Source of the DNA: Arthrobacter sp. SLBN-112
GTDB taxonomy: Bacteria; Actinomycetota; Actinomycetes; Actinomycetales; Micrococcaceae
DNA: 64,000 nt
Assembly (NCBI RefSeq): GCF_006715225.1
Contig: NZ_VFMU01000001.1
Coordinates: 2,790,001-2,854,000 of the forward strand
Direction of reading: 5' to 3'
The first letter of the stretch is position 1. The number at the start of each line of letters is the position of its first letter. Positions 48,610 through 57,330 of this stretch are shown here, piece after piece. A program made the position numbers and the translations under genes. Below the pieces are notes generated by a model, which was not told the DNA's origin, did no database searches, and worked only from the letters and a program-made list of their open reading frames with translations.

Positions 48610-48865
48610 CCGCCGTACTAGCTACCGCGGGCAAGGCGGGACAAAGGTGATTAGCGTCATAGCGGCAGGCGCGGACGCGTGCCACGGCGCGGTGGATACC
48701 GCGGCCGGGGGCGGCATGGGCTGCCTGCCAGGTTAATGCTGTGTTACGCAGGGCCCGGGCTCAAGCATCGGCGCCGAATGATTAGTACAGTGTTGATGAA
48801 CTGCTGCCGGCTTTCCCCTTTGCGCGGGCCCCGGAGCATGAACGTTGACCGGAGAAGAGGCCATC

Positions 48866-50206
48866 ATGGACCGCCAGCAAGAATTTGTCCTGCGCACAAT
48901 CGAAGAGCGGGACGTACGTTTCGTGCGCCTGTGGTTCACCGACGTCGTGGGTTCGCTGAAGTCCGTGGCCTTGGCGCCGGCGGAAGTCGAGGGAGCATTC
49001 GAGGAAGGCCTTGGCTTCGACGGTTCCTCCATCGAAGGACTGGCCCGCGTCTTTGAATCGGATATGCTGGCCCAGCCCGATCCTGCCACCTTCCAGATCC
49101 TGCCGTGGCGCGGTGAGACCGAACAGACCTCGCGGATGTTCTGCGACATCCTCACCCCTGATGGCGAGCCTTCCGCGGCCGATCCGCGCAACGTGCTGAA
49201 GCGGACCCTCGCCAAGGCCGCGGACATGGGCTTCACCTGCTACACCCACCCTGAGATCGAGTTCTACCTCCTCAAGTCGCACGAGCCCGGTCCGGACGGC
49301 GCACCGGTGCCGGTCGATGAGGGCGGCTACTTCGACCATGTTCCGGGCGGCGTGGCGCAGGACTTCCGCCGCACGGCGGTCACCATGCTGGAGTCCGTGG
49401 GCATTTCCGTGGAGTTCAGCCACCACGAGGCAGGCCCCGGGCAGAACGAGATCGACCTCCGCTACGCGGACGCGCTGCAGACGGCCGACAACATCATGAC
49501 GTTCCGCACCGTCATCAAGGAGGTGGCGCTGCAGCAGGGCACGTATGCCACGTTCATGCCCAAGCCCTTCACCGACCACCCCGGATCCGGCATGCACACG
49601 CACTTCTCCCTGTTCGAAGGCGACAGCAACGCCTTCTTCGAGGCAGGTGCGGAGTTCCAGCTGTCCACGACGGCCCGGCAGTTCATTGCCGGCATCCTCA
49701 AGCACGCCCCCGAGTTCACGGCTGTGACCAACCAGTTCGTCAACTCCTACAAGCGCCTGTGGGGCGGCGGCGAGGCACCCAGCTACCTGAGCTGGGGCCA
49801 CAACAACCGCTCCGCCCTGGTCCGCGTGCCCCTGTACAAGCCGGGCAAGGGCCAGTCCGCGCGCATCGAGTACCGCGGCATCGACTCCGCTGCCAACCCC
49901 TACCTGGCCTATGCCGTCCTGCTCGGTGCCGGGCTGAAGGGCATCGAGGAAGGTTACGAGCTGCCGGCAGCCGCTGAGGACGACGTCTGGTCGCTGAGCT
50001 CGGCTGAGCGCCGCGCCATGGGCCACGACCCCCTGCCAGCCAGCCTGCATGACGCCATCCGCTCCATGGAGGACTCGGAGCTCATGCCGCAGATCCTGGG
50101 CGAACAGGTCTACGAGCACTTCCTGCGCAACAAGCGCGCTGAATGGCAGGACTACCGGCTGCAGGTGACGCCCTACGAGCTGCAGCGCAACCTCGGCATC
50201 CTCTAG
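48866..50206 (+). CDS. glnA2: Glutamine synthetase-like protein GlnA2
   Basis: 446 aa from the ATG at 48866 (AGAAGAGG upstream), the same length as M. tuberculosis GlnA2. GLGFDGSSIEG, HPEIEFYLL, NEIDLRYADAL, MPKPFTDHPGSGMHTHFS and NSYKRL show intact metal, ATP and glutamate sites. At the place where GlnA1 has its DLYELP adenylylation tyrosine, this protein reads EDDVWSLSSAE with no tyrosine, so GlnE should not modify it. In related actinobacteria GlnA2 has weak or specialised synthetase activity. glnE starts 1 nt after its stop. Confidence 0.93.
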   Translation: MDRQQEFVLRTIEERDVRFVRLWFTDVVGSLKSVALAPAEVEGAFEEGLGFDGSSIEGLARVFESDMLAQPDPATFQILPWRGETEQTSRMFCDILTPDGEPSAADPRNVLKRTLAKAADMGFTCYTHPEIEFYLLKSHEPGPDGAPVPVDEGGYFDHVPGGVAQDFRRTAVTMLESVGISVEFSHHEAGPGQNEIDLRYADALQTADNIMTFRTVIKEVALQQGTYATFMPKPFTDHPGSGMHTHFSLFEGDSNAFFEAGAEFQLSTTARQFIAGILKHAPEFTAVTNQFVNSYKRLWGGGEAPSYLSWGHNNRSALVRVPLYKPGKGQSARIEYRGIDSAANPYLAYAVLLGAGLKGIEEGYELPAAAEDDVWSLSSAERRAMGHDPLPASLHDAIRSMEDSELMPQILGEQVYEHFLRNKRAEWQDYRLQVTPYELQRNLGIL

Positions 50207-53200
50207 GTGCCCGGCGTGAGCCTGGCACGCCGCCTCATCGCGGCCGGATTCAGCGACCTGGAAAAGGGCGAACGGTTCCTTGCCGCGCGCGAACTCGAGG
50301 GGCTGGACCAGGACAGGCTCTTTGCCGGGCTGCACCTTGCGGCCAGCCCGGACACGGCACTGCAGTCCCTGGTCCGGTTGATCGAAAAGCACCCGCAGCT
50401 GCGGGAGCTGGCGGCTGCCGAGCCTGAGGCCAGTGAACCGATGTACCGCGTCCTGGGCGCTTCAGAGGCTCTGGGGGAGTTCCTGATCCGGCACCCCGAG
50501 CACCTGGAAGCCTTCGAGATCCGGGCCAGTCCAGAGCCGCTGCCCGCCGACCCGGGCCGGTTGCGCGCCACGCTCCTGCAGTCCGTGGGCGCCGACCCCC
50601 GCGCCGCCCGTCCCGTTGCCGCCGTTACCGGCGTGGACGCCTACGCAGCCCTGCGCACCGCCTACCGGCGCGGACTGGTCGATCTCGCCGTCAAGGACCT
50701 GTGCGCCGCGGATCCGCTGGACTTCCTGCCCTCCGTGGGCGGTGAACTCGCGGACCTTGCCGCCGCCGCCATCGAGGCCGCCCTCGCCGTTTCCAGGGCT
50801 GAAGCCGCCGAGCAGCACAGCGCTGCCGACGTCGCCGAAGTCGGCCTTGCCGTGATCGGCATGGGCAAGTGCGGAGCCCGGGAGCTGAACTACATCTCCG
50901 ACGTCGACGTCATCTACGTGGTGGACCCGGGCAGCTTGGAGGACGCCCACGCCAATACCATCGGCACGGCCCTGGCGAGTGGCATCTCGCGGGCCATTTC
51001 ATCGGTTGCCAGGGAACCGGGGCTCTGGGAGGTGGATGCGAACCTGCGGCCCGAGGGCAAGTCGGGACCACTGGTCCGCACGCTCGCCTCCCACGAGACG
51101 TACTACGCCAGGTGGGCGGAGAGCTGGGAATTCCAGGCTCTCCTCAAGGCCCGTTGCATTGCGGGTGACGCCGCACTGGGCCGCGCTTACGAGGAAGCCG
51201 TGGCGCCATTGATCTGGAGCTCGGCCGGGCGCGAGGGCTTTGTTGAGTCCGTCCAGGCGATGCGCCGCCGGGTGACCGAGCACATCCCGGCCGCCGAGGA
51301 GCAGCGCCAGATCAAGCTGGGGCGCGGGGGGCTGCGCGACGTCGAGTTCACCGTCCAGCTGCTCCAGCTGGTGCACGGCAAGGCGGACGAGTCATTACGA
51401 CGGCGGGACACCACCTCCGCGATCGCCGCGCTGTCGGCCGGAGGTTACATTGGCCGTTCCGACGCTGCCGCTTTTGACAACGCCTACCGCTACCTCCGGC
51501 TGCTGGAACACAGGATCCAGCTGTTCCAGCTTCGCCGCACCCACCTGATGCCGGTGGCGGAGCCGGCGCTGCGCTCACTGGCCAAAGCCGTGCTGGGACC
51601 CTTCTCCAACGAGCGCCCCAGCCCGGACTCCCTGCTGTCAGCATGGCAGCGCACCAAACGCTCCGTCCGCGAACTGCACGAGCGCATCTTCTACCGGCCG
51701 CTGCTGAACACCGCTGCAAAGCTCACCAGCGAGGACGCCAAACTGACGCCCGAGGCGGCGCAGGGGCGGCTGGCGGCCCTCGGATACCGGGACCCCCAAG
51801 GGGCAATGCGCCACATTGAGGCGCTCACTGGCGGGGTCAGCCGCCGCGCCGCCCTGCAGCGCCAGCTCCTGCCCATCCTGCTGGACTGGCTCGCGGAGGG
51901 CGTGGACCCCGACGCCGGCCTCCTTGCCTTCCGCCGCGTCAGCGAGGCCCTGGGCACCACGCACTGGTACCTGGGCCTGCTCCGTGACTCTAACGCGGCC
52001 GCGGAACGCCTCTGCCACATGCTGTCCAACTCCCGCCTCATCGCAGACCTCCTGGAAGTCTCGCCGGAGTCTGTGGCGTGGCTGGGGCAGGACAAGGACC
52101 TGGTGCCCGTGGGCTTCGAGGCCCAGTGGCAGGAAATCACTGCCAAGATGTCCCGGCACGCGGACCCGGAGAGCGCCATGCGCCTGATCCGGCTGATCCG
52201 GCGCCGCGAAATCCTGCGCATCGCCATCGCAGATTCGGCCGGCCTCCTGGACCAGGAACAGGTGGGCACGGCGTTGGCCGATACGGACCGCGCCGCCGTC
52301 CTGGGCGCCCTGCGGGTGGCGGAAGGAAGAGTCTCCGCCGGCGGGCCACTCAAGACCACCGTCCTGGTGGTGGCCATGGGCCGCCAGGGCGGCCGCGAGA
52401 TCGGTTACGGCTCCGACGCAGATGTCATGTACGTCCATCGTGCACTTCCAGGCTTCTCCGAGGCGGAGGCGCAGGAACAGGCCGCGCGCATCGTGGCGAA
52501 AATTTCCAACCTGCTCACCCAGCCGCTGAAGCCGGCCATCATGGCTGAGCGCGTCCTCCAAATGGACGCGGACCTCCGGCCGGAGGGCAAGAACGGGGCC
52601 ATGGTGCGCTCCCTCGACTCCTTCGCCGAGTACTACCGCCGCTGGTCCCTGATCTGGGAAGCGCAGGCCCTGCTGCGGGCACGCCCCATGGCCGGCGACG
52701 ACGCCCTGGCCGCTGACTTCGTCAAGCTCATCGATCCCATCCGGTACCCGGAGTCCGTCTCCGAGCAGGACGTCCGCGAAATCAGGCGGATCAAGGCGAG
52801 GGTGGAATCCGAGCGGCTGCCGCGCGGCGCCGACCCCGCACGCCACCTCAAGCTGGGGCGCGGCGGCCTCAGCGACGTTGAGTGGCTGGTGCAGCTCCTG
52901 CAGCTCCAGCATGCCGGAAAGCATCCGGAGCTCCGGACCACGTCCACCCTGGAAGCCCTCTCAGCCGCAGCGGAACTCGGCCTGTTGGAGGGCGCTGACG
53001 CGGCACTCCTCGCCGAGGCCTGGCGGCTGGCCAGCCGCATCCGGTCCGCCAACGTCATCTGGAACGGCAAGGCCTCCGACCTCCTGCCGTCCTCGCGCCG
53101 CGACCTTGAGGCCGTGGCCCGCTGGTGCGGCTACGAGCCCGGACACGCCGCCGCGCTGGAGGAGGATTACCTCAGGGTGAGCCGGCGGGCCCGGGCAGTC

Positions 53201-53227
53201 TTCGAGCGCGTCTTCTATGGGCACTGA
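50207..53227 (+). CDS. glnE: Bifunctional glutamine synthetase adenylyltransferase/adenylyl-removing enzyme
   Basis: 1006 aa. It attaches and removes AMP on the adenylylation tyrosine of GlnA1 according to nitrogen status. Two nucleotidyltransferase domains are visible: GKCGARELNYISDVDVIYV near residue 222 and GRQGGREIGYGSDADVMYV near residue 725, each with the G...DxD pattern, and two LKLGRGGL(R/S)DVE motifs. The GTG start directly follows the glnA2 stop, so the genes are coupled. Its substrate gene glnA1 is 9 kb away across the inserted island. Confidence 0.96.
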   Translation: MPGVSLARRLIAAGFSDLEKGERFLAARELEGLDQDRLFAGLHLAASPDTALQSLVRLIEKHPQLRELAAAEPEASEPMYRVLGASEALGEFLIRHPEHLEAFEIRASPEPLPADPGRLRATLLQSVGADPRAARPVAAVTGVDAYAALRTAYRRGLVDLAVKDLCAADPLDFLPSVGGELADLAAAAIEAALAVSRAEAAEQHSAADVAEVGLAVIGMGKCGARELNYISDVDVIYVVDPGSLEDAHANTIGTALASGISRAISSVAREPGLWEVDANLRPEGKSGPLVRTLASHETYYARWAESWEFQALLKARCIAGDAALGRAYEEAVAPLIWSSAGREGFVESVQAMRRRVTEHIPAAEEQRQIKLGRGGLRDVEFTVQLLQLVHGKADESLRRRDTTSAIAALSAGGYIGRSDAAAFDNAYRYLRLLEHRIQLFQLRRTHLMPVAEPALRSLAKAVLGPFSNERPSPDSLLSAWQRTKRSVRELHERIFYRPLLNTAAKLTSEDAKLTPEAAQGRLAALGYRDPQGAMRHIEALTGGVSRRAALQRQLLPILLDWLAEGVDPDAGLLAFRRVSEALGTTHWYLGLLRDSNAAAERLCHMLSNSRLIADLLEVSPESVAWLGQDKDLVPVGFEAQWQEITAKMSRHADPESAMRLIRLIRRREILRIAIADSAGLLDQEQVGTALADTDRAAVLGALRVAEGRVSAGGPLKTTVLVVAMGRQGGREIGYGSDADVMYVHRALPGFSEAEAQEQAARIVAKISNLLTQPLKPAIMAERVLQMDADLRPEGKNGAMVRSLDSFAEYYRRWSLIWEAQALLRARPMAGDDALAADFVKLIDPIRYPESVSEQDVREIRRIKARVESERLPRGADPARHLKLGRGGLSDVEWLVQLLQLQHAGKHPELRTTSTLEALSAAAELGLLEGADAALLAEAWRLASRIRSANVIWNGKASDLLPSSRRDLEAVARWCGYEPGHAAALEEDYLRVSRRARAVFERVFYGH

Positions 53228-53762
53228 ACCCCAGCCGTGGGTCTGGCTCATCCAATTGGAGGACCTGGACTCCGACGCCCTGGCAATTCAGCTGGACGCC
53301 ATCGCAAACATGCTGCTGGTGCCGGGCCAGGACCGTTTCGTGGGCGAGCCGTTGCGGATGGCCCTTACCGGGCTGGCGGAGGAATCACGACGGCCATACG
53401 TGGTCGAGGCGGAAGGCAGCGCCGTTGGCCTGTTGACCCTGCAGTCCGGTGCCGCGGGGCTCGCCGGCTGGCCTGACGATCACTCCGCGTGGCTCCTGCG
53501 CGGGTTCCTCATCGACCGGCGGCACCAGGGCAAGGGCCTGGGCACGCTCGCGGCTGCCGCCGCTGTGGAGGCAGCGCGCAAGCTGACCGCCCGGCACCAA
53601 AGCGGCGAGTCCGGCGTCGTACTGTCCGTCAACCAGGAAAACCCTGCGGGCCTGTCCGCCTACCGCCGCGCCGGCTTCATCGACTACGGGCCGTACCTGG
53701 GCGGAACGTCCGGGCCGCAACGGACCATGTTCCGCAGCTTCTCCGCAGAGGCGCCTGCGTAA
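53217..53762 (+). CDS. GNAT-family N-acetyltransferase
   Basis: 181 aa. An acetyl-CoA-dependent acetyltransferase of unknown substrate. LLRGFLIDRRHQGKGLGTLA is motif A (20 residues; RRHQGKG binds the CoA pyrophosphate), followed by VVLSVNQENPAGLSAYRRAG, the motif B region. The ATG overlaps the end of glnE by 11 nt, suggesting co-expression with glnA2-glnE. Confidence 0.88.
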   Translation: MGTEPQPWVWLIQLEDLDSDALAIQLDAIANMLLVPGQDRFVGEPLRMALTGLAEESRRPYVVEAEGSAVGLLTLQSGAAGLAGWPDDHSAWLLRGFLIDRRHQGKGLGTLAAAAAVEAARKLTARHQSGESGVVLSVNQENPAGLSAYRRAGFIDYGPYLGGTSGPQRTMFRSFSAEAPA

Positions 53763-54038
53763 CGCGCCGGACCGGCATTGCGCTTAGCAAGCGTTTGCCC
53801 GATCATGTGGATTGGCGGTGTTCTCCAACCTTGTTGGGGGGAAGGCTGGACAGTCTTCGTCTCGGGGGGCATTCGTCAGGGGGTCCGGTTCCCGGTCTCA
53901 GCACGTCTGGAGGCGGGCCCCCACCTTATGGTCTCCATCCGCGGCTTTAAGGCCCGGACAAACGCAGAAGGCGGCCACCGGTTCATCACCGGTGGCCGCC
54001 TTCTGCTGTTCAGCTGTCCTGCAGGGCAGGCCGCGGAC
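53763..54038. other. Intergenic stretch between the GNAT gene and the island
   Basis: About 276 nt. No credible gene is seen: frames crossing it are short and lack ribosome sites. It contains the strong hairpin listed separately and ends at the left repeat of the island. Before insertion it was probably the 3' flank of glnA1. Confidence 0.5.
53964..54006. terminator. Strong hairpin, probable original glnA1 terminator
   Basis: A perfect 19-bp inverted repeat (left arm 53964-53982, right arm 53988-54006, loop TCATC). It serves the GNAT gene on the plus strand and lies just past the left island end, where glnA1 transcripts would have ended before the insertion. Confidence 0.85.
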
Positions 54039-54063
54039 TAGACGCCGCAGTAGAGATCGAACT
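54039..54063 (-). repeat. attL-like repeat of the glnA1 3' end
   Basis: On the minus strand this 25-mer ends FDLYCGV-stop, against FELYYGV-stop in glnA1. It differs from 62081-62105 at two positions (C for T and A for C on the plus strand). It is the left boundary of the island. Confidence 0.7.
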
Positions 54064-54102
54064 AAACAATGCTGATTTGGCCCCTGTTGCATAGCTTTTA
54101 AA

Positions 54103-55182
54103 TCAGCGGGATTCCGGGGCTTCCTCGGTTGGTAGTGATTGGGCAAAAATAACTGGTTGCGGACCCCTTGCGTACTTCTGGCCAGATAACAGATCCTCGG
54201 CTGGCCGCGGCTGCCACAGTGCTTCATCGCGCCAGTTACTAGGGAACCCCATGTCTCTCTCTGGCGAGAGGCCGCGGATCCTTGGGAACTGCTCCATTTT
54301 GGCCTTCAGGGCCTGAGGCCAGTCGGTCCTGGGATCAATCTGAGGAGCGATGTAGGCAATGATTGCAAGCGATAAGTAGAGCTTTTTGCGGTGCCCTTGG
54401 GATGCAATGTGAGCGAGTTCTGGCTTTACAATCGCAGGATTGAAGACCCCGATTTCTTGGGTAATATTCCGATTCCACAGCCGTGCGTGGTGAGCGCAGT
54501 GATTTCGGACATTACCTAGGGTCAAGAGCCATCTATGTAGCCTTCGTCCTTCTTGAACATTCCAGTGACGTGCAACGTCGTTCTGATCGCTGCGTTCCAT
54601 GAGGCCGTACAGCCTGTTGAGGGCGCCGAAATCGAGTGCTTCTACTGCGACCCAAATCGGGAAGCGTCCCCCGTACTTGGACATGTAGTGACGAAAAAAA
54701 TCATCGGTCTTAGCTTTTTGTTGAAGTTCCCTGTAGCGCCTCGACCAGTAGTCGAAGCTGTCACCCCTCTCATCATGGGCTGGCTTCTTACACTGCTCTT
54801 CGTCCAAGGAATCGCGATTAAGGTGTCCGAATGGGTCCCGTTCCCCCAGCACGTAGCCCACTCGTACACGCAGTCCGACTTCGATAATTTTTAGGCCTTG
54901 AGCGCAGAGCGTGCGGAGATCATGGTCAAAGTCGTAGAGGGCAAGCGCCTCAGTTAACTTGTATCCAGGGCGGAATGTGGCTGTCCGGTAGTGAACTGGC
55001 GATTCCTTCGGAGCTCCTTGAGGTAACAACTCCCGGAATGGATGGGTGTACGTCGAGAGCCGGTAGTAGCCGATGCGAGAGAGGGCGCCCTCCCCGTCGC
55101 AGCTCGAGCAGTCAAGGCCCCTGGCTTGCATCAGGGCTATCTGCTGATCGAAGGTCAGATGCGGACTGGTGTATAGGGTCAC
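54103..55182 (-). CDS. Abi_2/AbiF-type abortive-infection protein with HEPN motif
   Basis: 359 aa. Abi_2 proteins abort phage infection in lactococci and other hosts. The N-terminal hallmark is LSRIGYYRLSTYTHPF (residues ~35-49), and the RNHCAHHARLWNR segment holds R226-x4-H231, the Rx4-6H motif of HEPN ribonucleases. Recent work connects such AbiF proteins to small antitoxin-like RNAs and to the origin of Cas13. GTG at 55182 is preceded by AGGGGG and, directly upstream, by a hairpin with a U-tract. Its GC content is lower than that of the core genes. The frame is intact, unlike many neighbours. RNase activity is inferred, not shown. Confidence 0.88.
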   Translation of the reverse strand: MTLYTSPHLTFDQQIALMQARGLDCSSCDGEGALSRIGYYRLSTYTHPFRELLPQGAPKESPVHYRTATFRPGYKLTEALALYDFDHDLRTLCAQGLKIIEVGLRVRVGYVLGERDPFGHLNRDSLDEEQCKKPAHDERGDSFDYWSRRYRELQQKAKTDDFFRHYMSKYGGRFPIWVAVEALDFGALNRLYGLMERSDQNDVARHWNVQEGRRLHRWLLTLGNVRNHCAHHARLWNRNITQEIGVFNPAIVKPELAHIASQGHRKKLYLSLAIIAYIAPQIDPRTDWPQALKAKMEQFPRIRGLSPERDMGFPSNWRDEALWQPRPAEDLLSGQKYARGPQPVIFAQSLPTEEAPESR

Positions 55183-55192
55183 AGGGCCCCCT

Positions 55193-55276
55193 AAAAAGAA
55201 AACCGACCCTTGATAGAGGTTCTCTATCAGCGGGGCCGGTGTTTATGAATAAAGATTACCAGCGTTCAGGGGTCGG
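55193..55276 (-). ncRNA. Candidate AbiF-associated antitoxin RNA / attenuator hairpin
   Basis: Read on the minus strand just before the abi gene: ACCGGCCC-cgc-UGAUAGAG-aac-CUCUAUCA-a-GGGUCGGU, two 8-bp stems stacked around a small internal loop (55240 to 55202), then UUUCUUUUU. This looks like a short RNA ending in an intrinsic terminator, leaving readthrough to express the toxin, as in type III toxin-antitoxin loci. Upstream CCGACCC (55276 to 55270) could pair alternatively with the 3' arm GGGUCGG, an antiterminator-like switch. A promoter is not firmly identified; the 5' end is a guess. Confidence 0.6.
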
Positions 55277-55414
55277 AGTAGAACCGCACAGCGTGTCTTG
55301 TGTCACACGAGGAAAGATTAGCAGAGCCAGCCTGGGCTTACATTGGCCTTCACGCCCTCAAGGAAAGGTTCGCTTCGTTGTTTCCGGTGGGTAAGCGCTG
55401 GGTGAGCAGCCTCG

Positions 55415-55861
55415 TCAGGCGCCGTCACGCAATAACTGTTTCGTCGGCCATGCGGTTGCGGCGTCGCGGTGATAGCGAACGATGCCGCCCAGGCGCACGA
55501 ACTCAGGCCCTTTCTTGAGCGCGCGCCGGTCGGATAGAGTCCCTGACGACAATTGCCAAGCTGCAGCAAGGTCTTCGGTGGTAAACCAGTCAGTTGAGGC
55601 TTGGGCCGGAGATAGTTCGGCTGTGCCGGTTGTCGTGCGCCGCCCCGGCCTTGCGGCCTCTTGAACCGCAGTAGCCTCAGCCTCCATTTCTGTTGGAAGC
55701 TGGTAGATCCACTCGACCAGGTCCTCGTGCCGGATGACCACCTCTTCACCCGCGTACCGGGCGCGAAGACCACCAGATGCGATGGCCGACTTAAGGGCGT
55801 GGCTGGAACACCCGGTCTTTTCGCCGGCTTCTTCAAGCGTGTAGCCGATCTTTTGGGTCAT
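55415..55861 (-). CDS. Double helix-turn-helix protein, excisionase-like
   Basis: 148 aa from the ATG at 55861, which overlaps the upstream gene stop (ATGA). The N-terminal half (YTLEEAGEKTGCSSHALKSA then IASGGLRARYAGEEVVIRHE) and the C-terminal half (DWFTTEDLAAAWQLSSGTLS then FVRLGGIVRYHRD) each resemble an HTH_17/excisionase DNA-binding unit, joined by a basic, Thr-rich linker. It may regulate the element or the abi locus 230 nt downstream. The N-terminal half is paralogous to the broken gene upstream. Confidence 0.75.
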   Translation of the reverse strand: MTQKIGYTLEEAGEKTGCSSHALKSAIASGGLRARYAGEEVVIRHEDLVEWIYQLPTEMEAEATAVQEAARPGRRTTTGTAELSPAQASTDWFTTEDLAAAWQLSSGTLSDRRALKKGPEFVRLGGIVRYHRDAATAWPTKQLLRDGA

Positions 55862-56282
55862 GCGAAGGGATCCACTTCCGGCTCGTCCGACCATGGACCC
55901 GCCTCATCACCACGGTCCGGAATCCAAGCCACAAGACCCTGGACGTCGCCGTCGTCGTGCAGAATGATCCGCTTCCAAGAACATTGCTTTCGCGGCCCCT
56001 TCGGATCTTTGACGTACTTCCGGCGGTCCTCGCCAGTCCGCAGGGGAGTCTCCGAGTTGGCTAAACGGCGGGTGTCCCCCTTCGGCTCAGTCGGGAGAGA
56101 CGTGAGCCAGTCCAGGAGTTCTTCTGCCAAAATGACCAGCTTGGTGTTGGCGTACCGGCGATGAGATCGTTGCGGCGTATGGCGATTCGAAGGGTGCTTG
56201 TGCTGTAGCCGGTGGCTTCGGCTGCCTCATAGAGGTTGTAGGCCAGCTTGGACTTGTCGATCGAGCCAAGGTCATCGTTCAT
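55858..56282 (-). pseudogene. Excisionase-like HTH gene with one frameshift
   Basis: From the ATG at 56282 the first 42 residues (KLAYNLYEAAEATGYSTSTL, then RIAIRRNDLIA) form an HTH. The matching continuation RYANTKLVILAEELLDWL is in another frame, starting near 56155; one missing base at about 56157 would join them into ~141 aa. The joined product aligns in layout with the N-terminal half of the next gene (ARYAGEEVVIRHEDLVEWIY). Either the gene is decayed, or it is a sequencing error, or a programmed shift. Its end is coupled to the downstream HTH gene. Confidence 0.65.
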
Positions 56283-56436
56283 GGCCCGAATCCTAGCCTT
56301 CCTCCGAGGGAGGGGCGCTGTTCCCTTCCCACGAGCAGCGAGAACGACCGGGGTTGTCGACTACGAGGAGAGCGCCGATACTTGGGGACAACACAGCATT
56401 TGGGAGCCAATGGGCCCAACGGAGGGGGTGCGGGGT

Positions 56437-56988
56437 GTGACTGGAGCTGATGGGAAATTGTCCTTCAAGGAAACTCTCAAAGTCGCTGTCGTCACGGCCG
56501 CCATGACATTGTTCGGGGGAATTATCGTGACAGGGTACACGAACAGCGGGCAGCGTGAACTCGCCAACGAGCAATTCCAGAAGACTCAGAGAGCCAACGC
56601 TTATTCCACCTTCGTTGGCGCCACGGAGGATCTGCTCCGCGCTGAGCGCAATGCTTCCCAGCTCTTCGAACCACGGCAGGACATACCAACGCAAGCAGAG
56701 GGACAAAGCCGGATTGACACCTTGGGCGACATCAACGTGAAGCTGCAGACCGCAGCTGCCGTGGTGGCGATCGTCGGCCCGACAGAGGTTGCCGTCAAGT
56801 CCGATGCAGTTGTGAAAAAGATGGAGGAGCTGTCCGGCGTGTATTTCAGAGGCTTTGGCGGCCTCTACCCGCCAGTGACTCGAGAAGCCCTAGCGGCCGT
56901 TAAGGCACAGGGGGATCCTCTCTACGCCGACTACTACCGACTCAAAAAGGACTTCCTCGACGCGACACAGCCGGCGTACAAGGGGTGA
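56437..56988 (+). CDS. Hypothetical protein with one N-terminal membrane helix
   Basis: 183 aa from the GTG at 56437, chosen because GGAGGGG lies 9 nt upstream; the frame is open to ATGs at 56248 and 56281, which overlap the divergent HTH gene. A helix (LKVAVVTAAMTLFGGIIVTG, 20 residues) anchors the protein; the rest is predicted helical (QRELANEQFQKTQRANAYST onward) and probably outside or coiled. No family recognised. It is divergent from the HTH genes and convergent with the operon at 57-59.5 kb. Confidence 0.7.
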   Translation: MTGADGKLSFKETLKVAVVTAAMTLFGGIIVTGYTNSGQRELANEQFQKTQRANAYSTFVGATEDLLRAERNASQLFEPRQDIPTQAEGQSRIDTLGDINVKLQTAAAVVAIVGPTEVAVKSDAVVKKMEELSGVYFRGFGGLYPPVTREALAAVKAQGDPLYADYYRLKKDFLDATQPAYKG

Positions 56989-57039
56989 GAACCACCTGAA
57001 GATTATCCCGTCGAGATCAGGTTCGAACAGGCGGTCGCC

Positions 57040-57279
57040 TTAGCCAGATAGTTTGCGGAGGGCAACGGCAATTCGGTCTTTGTCGTATCCGCTGATCCTC
57101 GCGCCCGCTATGACCTGCGCAATTTCGTCTTGCTGGGTGGGGGAGAAGCGGTAGTGCCGGCCGATCCTGTCACATGGCCATTCGCCCGTCTGAACTTTAC
57201 GGCGAACCGTGTCCACCCCAATTCGGTACTTCGCCGCCATGTCCTGGGCTGTGGCATAGGATCCGGACGGAACGTCCAT
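57040..57279 (-). CDS. Small HTH_17/excisionase-like protein
   Basis: 79 aa from the ATG at 57279, inside a longer frame to 57357. ATAQDMAAKYRIGVDTVRRK and VQTGEWPCDRIGRHYRFSP are the classic excisionase/MerR-like pattern; a C-terminal helix follows. It is last in a minus-strand gene set, separated from the gene before it by a perfect 10-bp hairpin. In integrative elements such a gene normally sits beside an integrase, which is missing here. Confidence 0.8.
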   Translation of the reverse strand: MDVPSGSYATAQDMAAKYRIGVDTVRRKVQTGEWPCDRIGRHYRFSPTQQDEIAQVIAGARISGYDKDRIAVALRKLSG

Positions 57280-57299
57280 GGCTAGACCACCTTCTCCTA

Positions 57300-57330
57300 G
57301 ATCGCCTCGTAGCCAATTAGCGAGGCGATC
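57300..57330 (-). terminator. Hairpin between the broken gene and the HTH gene
   Basis: GATCGCCTCG (57300-57309) and CGAGGCGATC (57321-57330) are perfect 10-bp arms around the stop codon of the upstream gene. No clear T-tract; it may be an operator or attenuator. Confidence 0.5.

Noticed and set aside
48782..50392. 536-codon minus-strand open frame
   Set aside because: Antisense to glnA2; no recognisable domain.
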